In this document: positions 1 to 9,361 of the stretch, in pieces
Layout: the number at the start of each line of letters is the position of its first letter
Position numbering within the stretch: the first letter of the stretch is position 1
From: an uncultured Flavobacteriales bacterium
Lineage (GTDB): Bacteria; Bacteroidota; Bacteroidia; Flavobacteriales_D; Crocinitomicaceae
DNA: 64,000 nt
Reading direction: 5' to 3'
NCBI GenBank assembly: GCA_943789205.1
Contig: CALSTG010000001.1
Span: 124,001-188,000 of the forward strand
Made by a program: the position numbers and the translations under genes
Notes under the pieces: model-generated
Databases searched by the model: none
What the model saw: only the letters and a program-made list of their open reading frames with translations
Told to the model about the DNA's origin: nothing

Positions 1-577
1 CAGCCACTCTGCAATCGTAAAGAACGCTTTGACCGAGGAGGTTCTTGTTGATCCCCGAACCTCATACGCCATGGCTAAAAGATATAATGAAATTTATCTC
101 GCTTCACATCATGAAGAAAGAGGTATAAACGTCATTTCAATCCGTTTCTTTAATGTTTATGGTTGGAACCAAGACAATAGAATGGTTGTACCTAGGTTTT
201 TTGAGCAATGTGAAGATGGTGAGGACATTACCGTTTTTGGTAGTGGAGAACAAACAAGAGATTTCACTTACATTGAAGATACTATAGAGGCCTGTTGTAA
301 ACTTATCGGAATTAAAGGTTCTCACATTGTAAATATCGCAAATGAGTCTGAATGGTGTATTTCTGAGCTTGCAAGTGAGATTAAAAGTATTACAAAAGCC
401 AAATCGAATATTACTTATCTCGATGCACCGAAAAAAAGATATGATTACGAGGTTGAAAGAAGGGTCGGAAGCTCGGAAAAGTTGTTCAAACTAACAAATT
501 ACAAGCCAGATACAGAGCTTCGAGAGGGACTTCAAAAAATTTACGAAATCAATTACCCAAAAGCTATAAAGAATTGA
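1..577 (+). CDS. NAD-dependent nucleotide-sugar epimerase/dehydratase, C-terminal part (5' end outside window)
   Basis: Extended short-chain dehydrogenase (SDR) acting on an NDP-sugar. The frame is open to the left edge (codons start at base 2), so the N-terminal Rossmann glycine motif is missing from the window and the gene is only truncated by the window boundary. The YxxxK catalytic pair is visible ([10 protein letters not shown]), followed by the RFFNVYG motif that packs under the nicotinamide and the [15 protein letters not shown] stretch of substrate-binding residues typical of UDP-glucuronate decarboxylase and UDP-glucose epimerase-like enzymes. Its stop overlaps the start of glyA (TTGA), so the two are probably co-transcribed. 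Exact substrate cannot be told from this half. Confidence 0.85.
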   Translation, partial: SHSAIVKNALTEEVLVDPRTSYAMAKRYNEIYLASHHEERGINVISIRFFNVYGWNQDNRMVVPRFFEQCEDGEDITVFGSGEQTRDFTYIEDTIEACCKLIGIKGSHIVNIANESEWCISELASEIKSITKAKSNITYLDAPKKRYDYEVERRVGSSEKLFKLTNYKPDTELREGLQKIYEINYPKAIKN

Positions 578-1845
578 GAGATGAAAAGATTTTCTCGTTG
601 ATCAACGAGGAAAAAGACCGCCAAACAAATGGATTAGAACTTATCGCATCCGAAAACTATGCAAGTGAGCAAGTTATTTCTGCGATGGGAAGCATTTTAA
701 CAAATAAATACGCGGAAGGATTACCCGGTAAAAGATATTACGGAGGATGTGAAGTCGTTGACAAAATCGAACAGCTTGCTATTGACAGACTTTGCAAATT
801 ATTCAATGCCTCATGGGCGAATGTTCAACCTCATTCTGGAGCCCAAGCAAATGCGGCTGTTTTTTTAGCATGTCTCAACCCGGGTGACAAAATTTTAGGG
901 TTTGACCTTTCCCATGGTGGACATTTGACACACGGCTCTCCCGTCAATTTTTCAGGTAAACTTTACAAACCATTCTTTTACGGCGTTAAACAAGAAACTG
1001 GACTTATTGATTATGATACCCTCGAGGAAACTGCAAAGAAAGAAAGGCCAAAACTCATTATTTGCGGAGCTTCTGCTTACTCGAGAGACTGGGACTACGC
1101 AAGAATAAGAAAAGTCGCTGATGAAGTCGGCGCCTTAATTTTAGCTGACATATCGCACCCATCAGGAATGATCGCGAGCGAATTACTTAATGACCCTTTA
1201 GATTATTGTCACATCGTCACGTCAACCACACACAAAACCTTAAGAGGTCCAAGAGGCGGTATTATCATGATGCGTGAAAATATAAAAAATCCATACGGCC
1301 TTAAATGGAAAAATGGTAATCTAAAATCAATGGGCGCTTTATTAGATGCTGCCGTATTTCCTGGAACACAAGGTGGACCTCTGGAACATGTTATAGGGGC
1401 AAAAGCCGTTGCTTTTGGCGAAGCGATGACTGATGAATTCAAGCAATACATGATTAGAGTAAAAGCAAACGCTAAACTCATGTCTGAGTTGTTTCTAGAA
1501 AAAGGATACAATATTGTATCGGGTGGCACAGATAACCATTGTATGTTAATAGATTTAAGATCTAAAGGCATTACAGGGAAAGATGCAGAGGAGCTCTTAG
1601 GTAAAGCCGAAATCACAGTGAATAAGAACATGGTCCCCTTCGATACAGAATCACCCTTTATCACGTCAGGAATTAGAATTGGTACAGCGGCTATAACCAC
1701 CAGAGGAATTGATCTCGTGCACATACCTGAAATCGTTGATATTATTGACAGAACACTTACTTCCAGCGGTGATTCATCGATCATTGAAGAAGCTAGAATT
1801 CAAACAAAAAACCTCATGTCTCCACTACCATTATTCAAATGGTAA
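574..1845 (+). CDS. glyA: Serine hydroxymethyltransferase
   Basis: PLP enzyme interconverting serine and glycine while loading a one-carbon unit on tetrahydrofolate; cytosolic. The protein has 423 residues, the usual size in this phylum. The N-terminus reads [20 protein letters not shown], followed by LELIASEN. The PLP lysine lies near residue 221 in [13 protein letters not shown], and the SGIRIGTAA motif is near the C-terminus. The only start giving the family N-terminus is TTG at 574, which overlaps the TGA of the upstream epimerase (TTGA). The nearby ATG at 581 is in another frame. This implies translational coupling to the sugar-nucleotide gene, an unusual partner for glyA. The protein is highly conserved and appears functional. 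Confidence 0.97.
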   Translation: MRDEKIFSLINEEKDRQTNGLELIASENYASEQVISAMGSILTNKYAEGLPGKRYYGGCEVVDKIEQLAIDRLCKLFNASWANVQPHSGAQANAAVFLACLNPGDKILGFDLSHGGHLTHGSPVNFSGKLYKPFFYGVKQETGLIDYDTLEETAKKERPKLIICGASAYSRDWDYARIRKVADEVGALILADISHPSGMIASELLNDPLDYCHIVTSTTHKTLRGPRGGIIMMRENIKNPYGLKWKNGNLKSMGALLDAAVFPGTQGGPLEHVIGAKAVAFGEAMTDEFKQYMIRVKANAKLMSELFLEKGYNIVSGGTDNHCMLIDLRSKGITGKDAEELLGKAEITVNKNMVPFDTESPFITSGIRIGTAAITTRGIDLVHIPEIVDIIDRTLTSSGDSSIIEEARIQTKNLMSPLPLFKW

Positions 1846-2068
1846 TTACGGCTTCAAAACGTTGGTGTTAAACACCGTAAGTATCTCATATCAACATTCG
1901 AGTATTCATAACTTTGAGGCGTCAACAAAATCACCTCATGTAAGAGTTTTACTTTAGTAATACTAATACTATAACTCATCAACATGTGCTGTCACTCAAC
2001 AAAAGCTATTTTAATGCTGCAAAACAGCGAGATTCTTTTACGAGCTACAATCATAGAAAATGTTTTAA

Positions 2069-4987
2069 ATGATTTCTGAAAACACGATCCAACACGAGAT
2101 AGATTCAGAAAACATAGATTTTCTGGCACTGTGCAAAAGCAATCCAAAGGTTGGTTTTCACAAGTCAATTGAACTGCTAAAAAAAGCAGAAACGCATGGA
2201 TACGCTAAAGGCACCGGAGAGGCGCTAAGAAACCTGGCCTTTGCCAGTCAATTATTAGGTTTAATACCAGAAGGATACCAATATGCTCGACAGGCCATTA
2301 AAATACTGGAAGACCAGCAGGACCATAAAAATCTTGCACACGTATACCACACCTTAGGATTTATTCTAGACCATCTCGGCAACCAAGAGGAACGATTAGA
2401 AGTAAATCAAACCTGTCTTAGTCTAAGTCGCGAGCTTAAAGAGGAAGATTGGATTATTCGAACGCTTAATAATACAGGAGATTGCTACACCAAACTCAAA
2501 AAACACAATGAAGCTATTGGCTACTTCAAGGAATGCCTTTCGCTATTAAAGGATGATGATTCATTCATGCATTCCGTTGTAACTTGTAATTTAGGAGAAG
2601 TTTATTTTTATAACAAACAATATGACGAGGCCATTACGGAATTTCAAAAAAGCAAAAAGAATGCAATTCTAAATCACTCTAAGGGCATTGAAGTAACAAA
2701 TACACTGTTCATATCAAGGTGTCTTCATAAATTAAATCAAAATTTAAAAGCAATAGAAGTTATTAGGCAAGCTATTGATGAAATTGAAAAAGTTCATCTT
2801 GCCTCACAAGAAATAAGCTTTAAAGAAAATGGAGGGCTCACCTCCCCTGCCCTGCTAAAAGTATCGATGGATATTGAGGCAGAGGTTTACAAGCACTATG
2901 GTGAATTAAGCGAAGTTGATGGCAACTTAAAAAATGCGTTGTTTGCATTTAAAAAACATAAAGAAATTGAAGAAAAGCTAAATAAAGAAAAATATACGCA
3001 AGAGTATGAAAGTATTGAGCTTCGTATGGAAATATCACAACTTGAAAACCTTGTTAACGAAAGAACCCAAGAACTTGAAAAAACGCTAAGTGACCTTCAG
3101 CTTAAAGAACAAAACACCAGGCTCGTTATTGAAAATGCAATTGATGCAATCTTATTCTTTAATTGGGATGGTGAAATCCTTGATTACAATAGAAAATCTT
3201 TAAAATACTTTGATTTAGAAAGTAGCGCGAATGAAACGAACATTTGTGATATCCTCATGTTTTTAGCCGACAAAGATCTTGGTAACTTCATTCGGAACTT
3301 ATATAACGACGGACACAATGATTTGAACAATAAAAGACATAGAATGCGTGCTATAGATTCGTCTTTGTTTTTTGAGGTAGCTTTTACAAAAATTAATACT
3401 AATGGAAATAGCCAGGGGGTAGCTTTTATTAGTAATATAACTGATAAAATAGAATCTGAAAAGCGTAAAACTAGAGATCTAAAAACGCAAACAACTATTA
3501 ATTTACTTTCTCAAACGATTCATGATGAAACTGATTATTATAGTTTATTAAATACCATTACGAATCATATTATTCAAGAATTTGAGGTTGAAAAATGCGG
3601 CATACATGTTTTTGATAAGCAAAAGGATGGTGTTTTCGAGCTTACAAATTTTAAAAATAAAACAATCGCAGAAGATTTCATCTCAAGTATCGGTGATGAA
3701 AAATTCATATTGCAAGATGATCATAACTACAATCGGGAGATTATGAAATCAAAGCTTTCTGTTCCTCTTCGAATCTCTTCGCTCTTAGTAGGCTACATTC
3801 GTCTTGAGCACCCGGAATCAGGATTCTTTAATGAAACACATTTCAAAGTTCTCACCTCCATATCATCACTTTTAGCAAGCAGATTAGATAAGATACAAGA
3901 ACAAAAGCAAAAAGAAATTCTTCAAGAAAAGTTATTTGAGATGAATCAAAAACTAGAAGATGAGGTGTTTACCAAATCTAAACAAATCAATGAGCTGACT
4001 CATAAATTTCATGAACATGAGAAAGAGTCCTTACTCGCTGATATGGCTAGTGCGATTTCGCACGAACTAAATACACCATTTGGAATTATAAATTCTGGAG
4101 CAAACGCCATGAAGGATATTATAGGTGATCTTTTAGAGATTAAGCTTAACGACAATTTGGAACCTAAAGACTATTCATTTGCACTTGATTTTGCAAAATC
4201 TAATAGTTTAGAACAAGTCATTAATGGTAGAGAAAAAAGAAAAAAAATCATTGAAATAGGCCATTTTCTTGAATCAATCAATATAAACAATGTATTGATT
4301 AATGATTTAAGTTTAAACCTTGTTGAAGCCGCCTTCCCAATTCAAAAAACAGCAGCTTTAGAATATGTTCTCGAACATAAGAATCCTAACGAACTTTTAT
4401 TACTCATTAAACGTGTACAACAATCCTTATCGTTTTCTGATACAATCTCAAAAACAAGTTCTCGCGCATCAGATGTCGTAAAAGAGCTTACAAAGCTTGC
4501 AAAAAAAGAAAACAATACGGAAAAAGTTAAAATCAATTTATCTGAAAATATTAATTCAATCGTATCAGTCTACAAATACAAATTAGACAATGCTCAAATT
4601 AATATAAACATACCTGAGAACGCAGAGATTATAGCTGTTGAATCGAAAATGCACCATTTATGGAAGAGTATGATCATGATGGCATGCAACAATTATAAAG
4701 AAGATCAAGAAGAAAAGTCAATCAGTTTTGATTACAGCGTTAATGCACAATTTAACAATGTGAGTTTTAAATTTAATGGCCCTCAAATTGAGAAATATAT
4801 ACTAGACAACAATCTGAACATTAGCGGTAGTGAGGATCAGGATGACCTAAATTTAAACTTAAGGATTGTCCGAAAAATTGCTGAAGATATTTCGGGTTCA
4901 TTTGAGATTGACTCTGCTCCAGACAACAATATTTTTACAATTAAAATACCTCATACCCCTTCAAAAAAATCACTAATACTGCAGTAA
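2069..4987 (+). CDS. TPR-PAS-GAF sensor protein with histidine-kinase-like C-terminus lacking ATP-binding motifs
   Basis: 972-residue predicted cytoplasmic sensor; no signal peptide or membrane segment seen. TPR-like helical repeats span about residues 45-305 (GEALRNLAF, HVYHTLGFIL, NTGDCYTKL, CNLGEVYFYNKQYDEAI). A coiled coil covers 310-350, a PAS domain 350-460, a GAF domain 475-605 and a second coiled coil 606-655. A histidine-kinase dimerisation helix carries the H-box SHELNTPFG with His665. About 120 residues separate this helix from the second DHp-like helix (FSDTISKTSSRASDVVKEL), far more than the usual turn. The catalytic domain is degenerate: the N-box Asn is Met (SMIMMA), the G1 DxGxG is FNGPQ, and the G2 GxGL is LNLN. 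It may be a phospho-acceptor or scaffold rather than a kinase. It is monocistronic, with a terminator after it. Confidence 0.85.
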   Translation: MISENTIQHEIDSENIDFLALCKSNPKVGFHKSIELLKKAETHGYAKGTGEALRNLAFASQLLGLIPEGYQYARQAIKILEDQQDHKNLAHVYHTLGFILDHLGNQEERLEVNQTCLSLSRELKEEDWIIRTLNNTGDCYTKLKKHNEAIGYFKECLSLLKDDDSFMHSVVTCNLGEVYFYNKQYDEAITEFQKSKKNAILNHSKGIEVTNTLFISRCLHKLNQNLKAIEVIRQAIDEIEKVHLASQEISFKENGGLTSPALLKVSMDIEAEVYKHYGELSEVDGNLKNALFAFKKHKEIEEKLNKEKYTQEYESIELRMEISQLENLVNERTQELEKTLSDLQLKEQNTRLVIENAIDAILFFNWDGEILDYNRKSLKYFDLESSANETNICDILMFLADKDLGNFIRNLYNDGHNDLNNKRHRMRAIDSSLFFEVAFTKINTNGNSQGVAFISNITDKIESEKRKTRDLKTQTTINLLSQTIHDETDYYSLLNTITNHIIQEFEVEKCGIHVFDKQKDGVFELTNFKNKTIAEDFISSIGDEKFILQDDHNYNREIMKSKLSVPLRISSLLVGYIRLEHPESGFFNETHFKVLTSISSLLASRLDKIQEQKQKEILQEKLFEMNQKLEDEVFTKSKQINELTHKFHEHEKESLLADMASAISHELNTPFGIINSGANAMKDIIGDLLEIKLNDNLEPKDYSFALDFAKSNSLEQVINGREKRKKIIEIGHFLESININNVLINDLSLNLVEAAFPIQKTAALEYVLEHKNPNELLLLIKRVQQSLSFSDTISKTSSRASDVVKELTKLAKKENNTEKVKINLSENINSIVSVYKYKLDNAQININIPENAEIIAVESKMHHLWKSMIMMACNNYKEDQEEKSISFDYSVNAQFNNVSFKFNGPQIEKYILDNNLNISGSEDQDDLNLNLRIVRKIAEDISGSFEIDSAPDNNIFTIKIPHTPSKKSLILQ

Positions 4988-5003
4988 AGTTTAGCGTATA
5001 AAA

Positions 5004-5034
5004 AAAGCCTCACAAGGAGGCTTTAATTTTTTTT
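5004..5034. terminator. Bidirectional rho-independent terminator
   Basis: Perfect 8-bp stem AAAGCCTC/GAGGCTTT with a 5-nt loop, followed by a run of T on the plus strand and preceded by a run of A. It can end both the sensor gene on the plus strand and the rpsF-rpsR-rplI operon on the minus strand, which converge here. Confidence 0.85.
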
Positions 5035-5041
5035 GTTGATT

Positions 5042-5488
5042 TTATTCTTCAACAACTTCAAACTTCATCGTCTGAATTACGCCTTTGTAAAGATTTACCT
5101 CAGCTTCGTACGAACCAAGTTCTTTAATCGGCTCATCTTTAATCTTTAATGATTTACGATCAACTTCAAATCCTGCTTTTTTCAAAGCATCAGACAATTG
5201 AATTGTATTAATTGAACCAAAAATCTTTCCTTTATCCCCTGCCTTTGTCGCTATTGAAATTTCAAGACTTCCAATCTTCTCGGCGATTGCTTGAGCTTCG
5301 CTTAGCAATTTTTCTTCTTTATGAGATTTTTGCTTTAACACTTCAGCGTGTGCTTTTTTCGCACTAGCCGTAGCAAGTACAGCGTATCCTTGAGGAATTA
5401 AAAAGTTTCTACCATATCCTGGCTTCACTTTCACAATATCGTTAGTGTAACCTAGCTTGTTAACGTTTTTCTTTAATATAACTTCCAT
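5042..5488 (-). CDS. rplI: 50S ribosomal protein L9
   Basis: 148-residue large-subunit protein that binds 23S rRNA with its N-terminal domain. The L9 signature is present at the N-terminus (MEVILKKNVNKLG, then GYGRNFLIPQGYA), followed by the long connecting helix rich in Lys and Glu and a C-terminal alpha/beta domain. It is the last gene of the conserved rpsF-rpsR-rplI operon, 20 bp after rpsR. It ends just before the bidirectional terminator. Confidence 0.98.
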   Translation of the reverse strand: MEVILKKNVNKLGYTNDIVKVKPGYGRNFLIPQGYAVLATASAKKAHAEVLKQKSHKEEKLLSEAQAIAEKIGSLEISIATKAGDKGKIFGSINTIQLSDALKKAGFEVDRKSLKIKDEPIKELGSYEAEVNLYKGVIQTMKFEVVEE

Positions 5489-5508
5489 TACTTAAGTTTT
5501 TTAGAGGA

Positions 5509-5769
5509 TTACTTTAACATATCACCAACGTATGGCAATATCGCTAAGTGTCTAGCTCGTTTAATAGCTTTGTTCACTCTTGATTGATACTTAGCAGAAG
5601 TTCCAGTAATTCTTCTGGGCAGGATTTTCCCTTGTTCGTTTAATAACTTCAGTAAAAAGTCAGGATCTTTATAATCGATGAATTTTATACCGCTTTTCTT
5701 GAATCGACAATATTTCTCTTTTTTGATGTCAATATTGATCGGAGTAAGATATCTAATATCGTTTGCCAT
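5509..5769 (-). CDS. rpsR: 30S ribosomal protein S18
   Basis: 86-residue small-subunit protein that forms a heterodimer with S6 on the 16S rRNA platform. The core reads [16 protein letters not shown], followed by [16 protein letters not shown] and [10 protein letters not shown], which is diagnostic. It starts with MANDIRYL. It sits between rpsF and rplI with short spacers (18 and 20 bp), the standard operon order. Confidence 0.98.
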   Translation of the reverse strand: MANDIRYLTPINIDIKKEKYCRFKKSGIKFIDYKDPDFLLKLLNEQGKILPRRITGTSAKYQSRVNKAIKRARHLAILPYVGDMLK

Positions 5770-5787
5770 AATTAAAAATTTTTGTGT

Positions 5788-6141
5788 TTAAGCTTCAGCA
5801 GTCGCTGCTTTACCTGATTTTTTGTTTCTTCTTGTTTCTGCGTACTCTAAATGGTCCGCATTCATTTTAACGGTTAAGAATCGTAAGATTCTTTCGTCTC
5901 GCTTCAATAAAAGCTCAAAGTCCGCAACAGTGTTGTTTGTAGCCTCGAACTCGAAAAGAAAATAAAAACCAGTGGATTTTTTCTGAATAGGATAAGCCAT
6001 TTTTTTAAGGCCCCATGACTCAGAATGCTTTATTTTAGCACCAAAAGATTTAATTTCACTTTCGTACTTCTTGACTGCTTCCTTCGCCTGATCTTCAGAC
6101 AAAACGGGAGTTAAAATGAAAACAGTTTCATAAGATGTCAT
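5788..6141 (-). CDS. rpsF: 30S ribosomal protein S6
   Basis: 117-residue ribosomal protein that pairs with S18. The start is placed at the ATG at 6141 giving MTSYETVFILTPVLSED, which matches the family N-terminus (YE-VFIL); an upstream in-frame start at 6174 would add 11 unrelated residues and lies on top of the promoter -7 box. Later motifs are ESWGLKKMAYPIQKK and the GFYFLFEFEA strand. First gene of rpsF-rpsR-rplI. Confidence 0.97.
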   Translation of the reverse strand: MTSYETVFILTPVLSEDQAKEAVKKYESEIKSFGAKIKHSESWGLKKMAYPIQKKSTGFYFLFEFEATNNTVADFELLLKRDERILRFLTVKMNADHLEYAETRRNKKSGKAATAEA

Positions 6142-6171
6142 AAATGTGTTTTTTAATTTATAATTGGGGTG

Positions 6172-6179
6172 CAAAGATA
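6172..6179 (-). promoter_or_regulatory. Bacteroidota -7 element for rpsF operon
   Basis: TATCTTTG on the minus strand (TAnnTTTG consensus), followed by CACCCC, 30 nt before the rpsF ATG. No convincing -33 TTG box was seen. Confidence 0.6.
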
Positions 6180-6287
6180 CTTAATTTTTATAGAAAGAAC
6201 AACATTATTAACTGCTAATCATTTTAGAAACTTCTCTAAAGATATTTTATTTCTATTTTAGTTTCAAAATAACCCCCAAATTCAACC

Positions 6288-8421
6288 ATGAAATATACAG
6301 CTTCTATCCTTTTCGTATATCTAACAACGACTCTCTTGTCACAGAAAGAGCTGTCACTAGAAGATGCTGTGATGCAGCAATACAGGGCGTTTTATCCAGA
6401 ACGTATCGTTGGATTCAATTGGCTACCAAACACTACAGATTATGTGTACTTGAGTAATGATTGGACTACCCTTTATAAATCATCTGTTTCTAGTAAAAAA
6501 GAAGAAATCCTTTTAACCGCAGACGACTTAGAAGAAATTTTGGATATTGAAATGTACAGATTCTACCCTATGCAATTCGTGAGTAAAGATGTTTTTTTTA
6601 TGAATAATGGGACATCTTTTTTTAAAATAAATCTTAAAGAGCGCAAGGCAGAAATCCTTCATGATTTAGAAGAAAATGCCAACGCACCGCTGTTTGAGCC
6701 TTCCAGTGGCAGATTAGCTTATTTACTAAACAATAATGTACTGGTAAGGTATGAGGATAGTAAAAAAGTCATTTCTGTAACACAAAATAAAGATGAAAAT
6801 ATCGTATCTGGGCAAGCTATTGCAAGAAGTGAGTTCGGTATAACCGATGGTCTTTTTTGGTCACCTAAAGGAAAGTATTTGGCTTTTTATGAGAAAGATG
6901 AATCAAAGGTCCACAACTACCCTTTACTTGATATCAATCAAACACCGGGTGCATTAAATTCTATTAAATATCCCATGGCAGGTCAAAAATCAGAGAAAGC
7001 GCGCGTTGGTATATTTAATACCGCAAATCAAAAAACAGTATTTATAGAAACACTCAAGGATCCTGAAGGTTATCTCACAAACATAAGCTTTACTCCTGAT
7101 GAAAAGTATTTATTTGTAGCAGAAGTTAACAGAGCACAAAACCACATGTGGCTTAATGTTTACGACGCCATGAATGGAGCCTTTGTTAAAACCATATTAG
7201 AAGAAACGAATGACAAATGGGTAGAGCCTGAGCACCCTGCTTATTTCCCATGTGATAAAAAAAACAATTTCATTTGGATGTCTGAAAAGGATGGATTCAT
7301 GAATTTGTACTATTATGATTTTGAAGGCAAGCTTATTGACCAAATAACAGATCATAAGTTCGTCGTCAAAAGTATTGTTGGTTTAAGTAATGATGAAAAA
7401 CATTTGTATTATGAGGCCACTGGACCGAACCCTATGAATACGATGGTCTATGATTACAATGTTAAAAAGAAAACATCCACCCTACTTACGACAGTTGAGG
7501 GTACCCACAGTCGTGAAAGTTTGCGATAACAATTCCTATTATTACGATACATATAGTAATAGTTCTACCGCTCGTAAATCAATAATATATACCGCAAATG
7601 GCAAAATGGCGAAGCTTTTATTAAATGCAAAAGAAAAACTTGATGCCTATCAAATTGCTCAAACAGAGACGGGAACGTTAGATGCATCAGATGGAACGAC
7701 ATTATACTACCGCCTCATAAAACCCTCTAATTTTGACGCCTCCAAAAAATACCCGGTATTAAACTATGTTTATGGTGGCCCACATGCGCAATTGGTTACA
7801 AACTCCTGGTTGAATGGCGCAAGTCTTTGGATGCATTGGATGGCAGAACAAGGGTACATTATTTTCACATTGGACAATAGGGGTTCTGACAATCGAGGTT
7901 TCGCGTTTGAATCTCAAATCCACCGTCAACTGGGAACAGTTGAAATTGAAGACCAAATGACTGGGGTTGATTTTTTAAACAGCCTACCGTTCATTGATAA
8001 AAATAGAATGTCTGTGCATGGTTGGTCCTTCGGAGGGTTCATGACTACCTCACTTATGCTTCGAAAACCAGGGGTATTTACAACCGGGGTTGCAGGTGGA
8101 CCAGTTACAGACTGGAAATATTACGAAATCATGTATGGTGAAAGATATATGGATCAACCTAATGAAAATGAAAAAGGGTATTCCGAAGCTTCACTACTAA
8201 ACAAAACAGAAAATCTAGAAGGAAAGCTCTTACTAGTTCACGGTTCTTCAGATGATGTTGTTGTAATGCAGCACAACCTCAAACTCGTTCAGCGCTTTAT
8301 TGAAAGTGAGAAACAAATTGATTTTTTCCCATATCCAATGCATAAGCATAACGTTTATGGAAAAGATCGGGTTCATCTTATGACGAAAGTCTTAAATTAC
8401 ATATTAGAAAATAATAAATAG
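6288..8421 (+). pseudogene. Dipeptidyl peptidase IV (S9 family), interrupted by one frameshift
   Basis: Prolyl dipeptidase of the periplasm or surface that removes X-Pro dipeptides. The first part (6288-7529) has a short signal peptide ending near LLSQ and the DPPIV beta-propeller. The second part, joined near 7512 in the +1 frame, has the alpha/beta hydrolase with nucleophile Ser in GWSFGG (codon at 8026), Asp in GSSDDVV and His in MHKHNV. Skipping C7512 gives a continuous family-like sequence (EGTHS followed by VKVCDNNSYYYDTYSN), so one inserted base is the simplest explanation. Unshifted, the protein stops at 413 residues without catalytic residues. Everything else is intact, so this is either a very recent lesion or a sequencing error. 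Confidence 0.85.
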
Positions 8422-8425
8422 AACG

Positions 8426-8662
8426 TCACATTAAATCGAGCCAAGAACCGCCATTCGAACAATCTACACCAAGGTTCTTAAAATATTCTGTAGCCAAACC
8501 GCTTCTATGACCTGACTTGCAACAAAAGATTATGGGTTCTTTGATGGCTTTAATTTTATCAACATGTGCTGTGATTTCCTGAACTGGAATATTTAATGAT
8601 CCTGCTACATGACTGTTTTCATATTCAGCAACTGTCCTAACATCTATAATAATTGAATTCAT
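8426..8662 (-). CDS. Rhodanese-like domain protein
   Basis: 78-residue single rhodanese domain, a sulfur-transfer or redox module of the cytosol. It opens with MNSIIIDVRTVAEYENSHVA and has the active-site loop CCKSGHRS with the catalytic Cys, as in GlpE/PspE-type proteins. The ATG at 8662 is chosen because it gives a domain-start N-terminus and lies 4 nt after a TAnnTTTG promoter element; a longer in-frame extension to 8761 runs through the divergent gene and has no family similarity. It is divergent from the next gene. Confidence 0.88.
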   Translation of the reverse strand: MNSIIIDVRTVAEYENSHVAGSLNIPVQEITAHVDKIKAIKEPIIFCCKSGHRSGLATEYFKNLGVDCSNGGSWLDLM

Positions 8663-8666
8663 AGAA

Positions 8667-8674
8667 CAAAAATA
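8667..8674 (-). promoter_or_regulatory. -7 promoter element of rhodanese gene (leaderless geometry)
   Basis: TATTTTTG on the minus strand followed by only 4 nt (TTCT) and then the ATG at 8662. If transcription starts the usual few bases after TAnnTTTG, the mRNA has essentially no 5' leader. Confidence 0.55.
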
Positions 8675-8702
8675 AGAAGAAAGTAAGAAGTAAAAAGTAT
8701 TG

Positions 8703-8710
8703 TACTTTTG
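8703..8710 (+). promoter_or_regulatory. -7 promoter element of the acidic protein gene (leaderless geometry)
   Basis: TACTTTTG, then CACC, then the ATG at 8715. It has the same spacing as the element ahead of purK at 40564. The divergent rhodanese promoter lies about 30 bp away. Confidence 0.6.
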
Positions 8711-8714
8711 CACC

Positions 8715-9197
8715 ATGAAACATATCTCACAAGAATCAATAGACAACGCGATAGGCGTCATAGATGAATTAAATGATAATGACTTAGAAAAGGTATTTGA
8801 AACATATGCTGGAGAACAAGCTATATTATTGGAGTATGTAATGACAGCGCCTACAGAATACCAAAATGAGGAGCTTGAGGGTCTATTGGTCTATTATTTC
8901 TGTTTGATTTGTGAGTGCTTTAAACAAGAAGGACTTCATCCAAAGACGATTACAGAAGAGCAAATTGAAGCACATCAAGCCCCTTACTTCGAAATGCTGG
9001 ATGCCTATTTTGAAAATGACGATGAAGAGGTGATCGACTCATACGTAGACCAACCTCAGCTTTCAAAATTCATGGCAATTGAGGTATCTACTGAGGATGA
9101 TGACGGAACAAGTTTAAGTGATGAAACGGCCTCCCAACTCTTTATTGTATGCCTTTCAATGGTTGCTTTGTTGAATAAAGCAATTCCCGAAGAATAA
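8715..9197 (+). CDS. Hypothetical acidic protein
   Basis: 160-residue soluble protein of unknown function, beginning MKHISQESIDNAIG. It is very rich in Glu and Asp (for example YFENDDEEVIDSY and STEDDDGTSLSDET), is predicted mostly helical, and has no signal peptide, membrane segment or recognisable motif. The ATG at 8715 directly follows a TAnnTTTG-CACC promoter motif, which fixes the start better than the upstream in-frame TTG at 8700. It stands alone between the rhodanese and the SRP RNA. I do not recognise the family. Confidence 0.8.
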   Translation: MKHISQESIDNAIGVIDELNDNDLEKVFETYAGEQAILLEYVMTAPTEYQNEELEGLLVYYFCLICECFKQEGLHPKTITEEQIEAHQAPYFEMLDAYFENDDEEVIDSYVDQPQLSKFMAIEVSTEDDDGTSLSDETASQLFIVCLSMVALLNKAIPEE

Positions 9198-9224
9198 TTC
9201 TTCAACTAATTCGAAAGTTCTTAA

Positions 9225-9232
9225 TATATTTG
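9225..9232 (+). promoter_or_regulatory. -7 promoter element of SRP RNA
   Basis: TATATTTG ending 3 nt before the first paired base of the SRP RNA stem; it fits the Bacteroidota consensus. The -33 box is not clear. Confidence 0.65.
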
Positions 9233-9235
9233 CGC

Positions 9236-9333
9236 GGGGTAAGTCTTTTACGACCAGCTCCCTCTGAATCCTCCAGGACGGGAACGTAGCAAAGGTATGA
9301 GGTTGTAGCGGTGCGATAAAAGTAGCTTACCCC
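9236..9333 (+). ncRNA. ffs: Signal recognition particle RNA, small bacterial type (4.5S-like)
   Basis: A 98-nt hairpin RNA that binds Ffh and targets membrane proteins co-translationally. The ends pair perfectly (GGGGTAAG at 9236-9243 with CTTACCCC at 9326-9333). The apical region holds the conserved Ffh-binding loop (CAGGACGGGAACGTAGCA, near 9274-9291), a variant of the CAGGTCCGGAAGGAAGCA type. It is followed immediately by TC and eight T, so the closing stem doubles as an intrinsic terminator. A TATATTTG promoter element precedes it. Confidence 0.93.
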
Positions 9334-9342
9334 TCTTTTTTT
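9334..9342 (+). terminator. T-tract terminating the SRP RNA
   Basis: TC followed by a run of T directly after the closing GGGGTAAG/CTTACCCC stem of the SRP RNA. Confidence 0.6.
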
Positions 9343-9361
9343 GGAACTATTTCTTAAAATA

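Noticed and set aside
1864..1878. Small inverted repeat GGTGT-TAA-ACACC after glyA as a terminator
   Set aside because: The stem is only five base pairs and no T run follows, so it is not a convincing terminator.
1709..1957. Open frame overlapping the end of glyA and the following gap
   Set aside because: Most of it is the out-of-frame shadow of glyA, and the residual part has no signal, motif or promoter support.
7495..7530. Programmed +1 frameshifting in the DPP IV gene
   Set aside because: No slippery codon followed by a stop at the junction and no stimulatory structure was seen; an inserted base is simpler.
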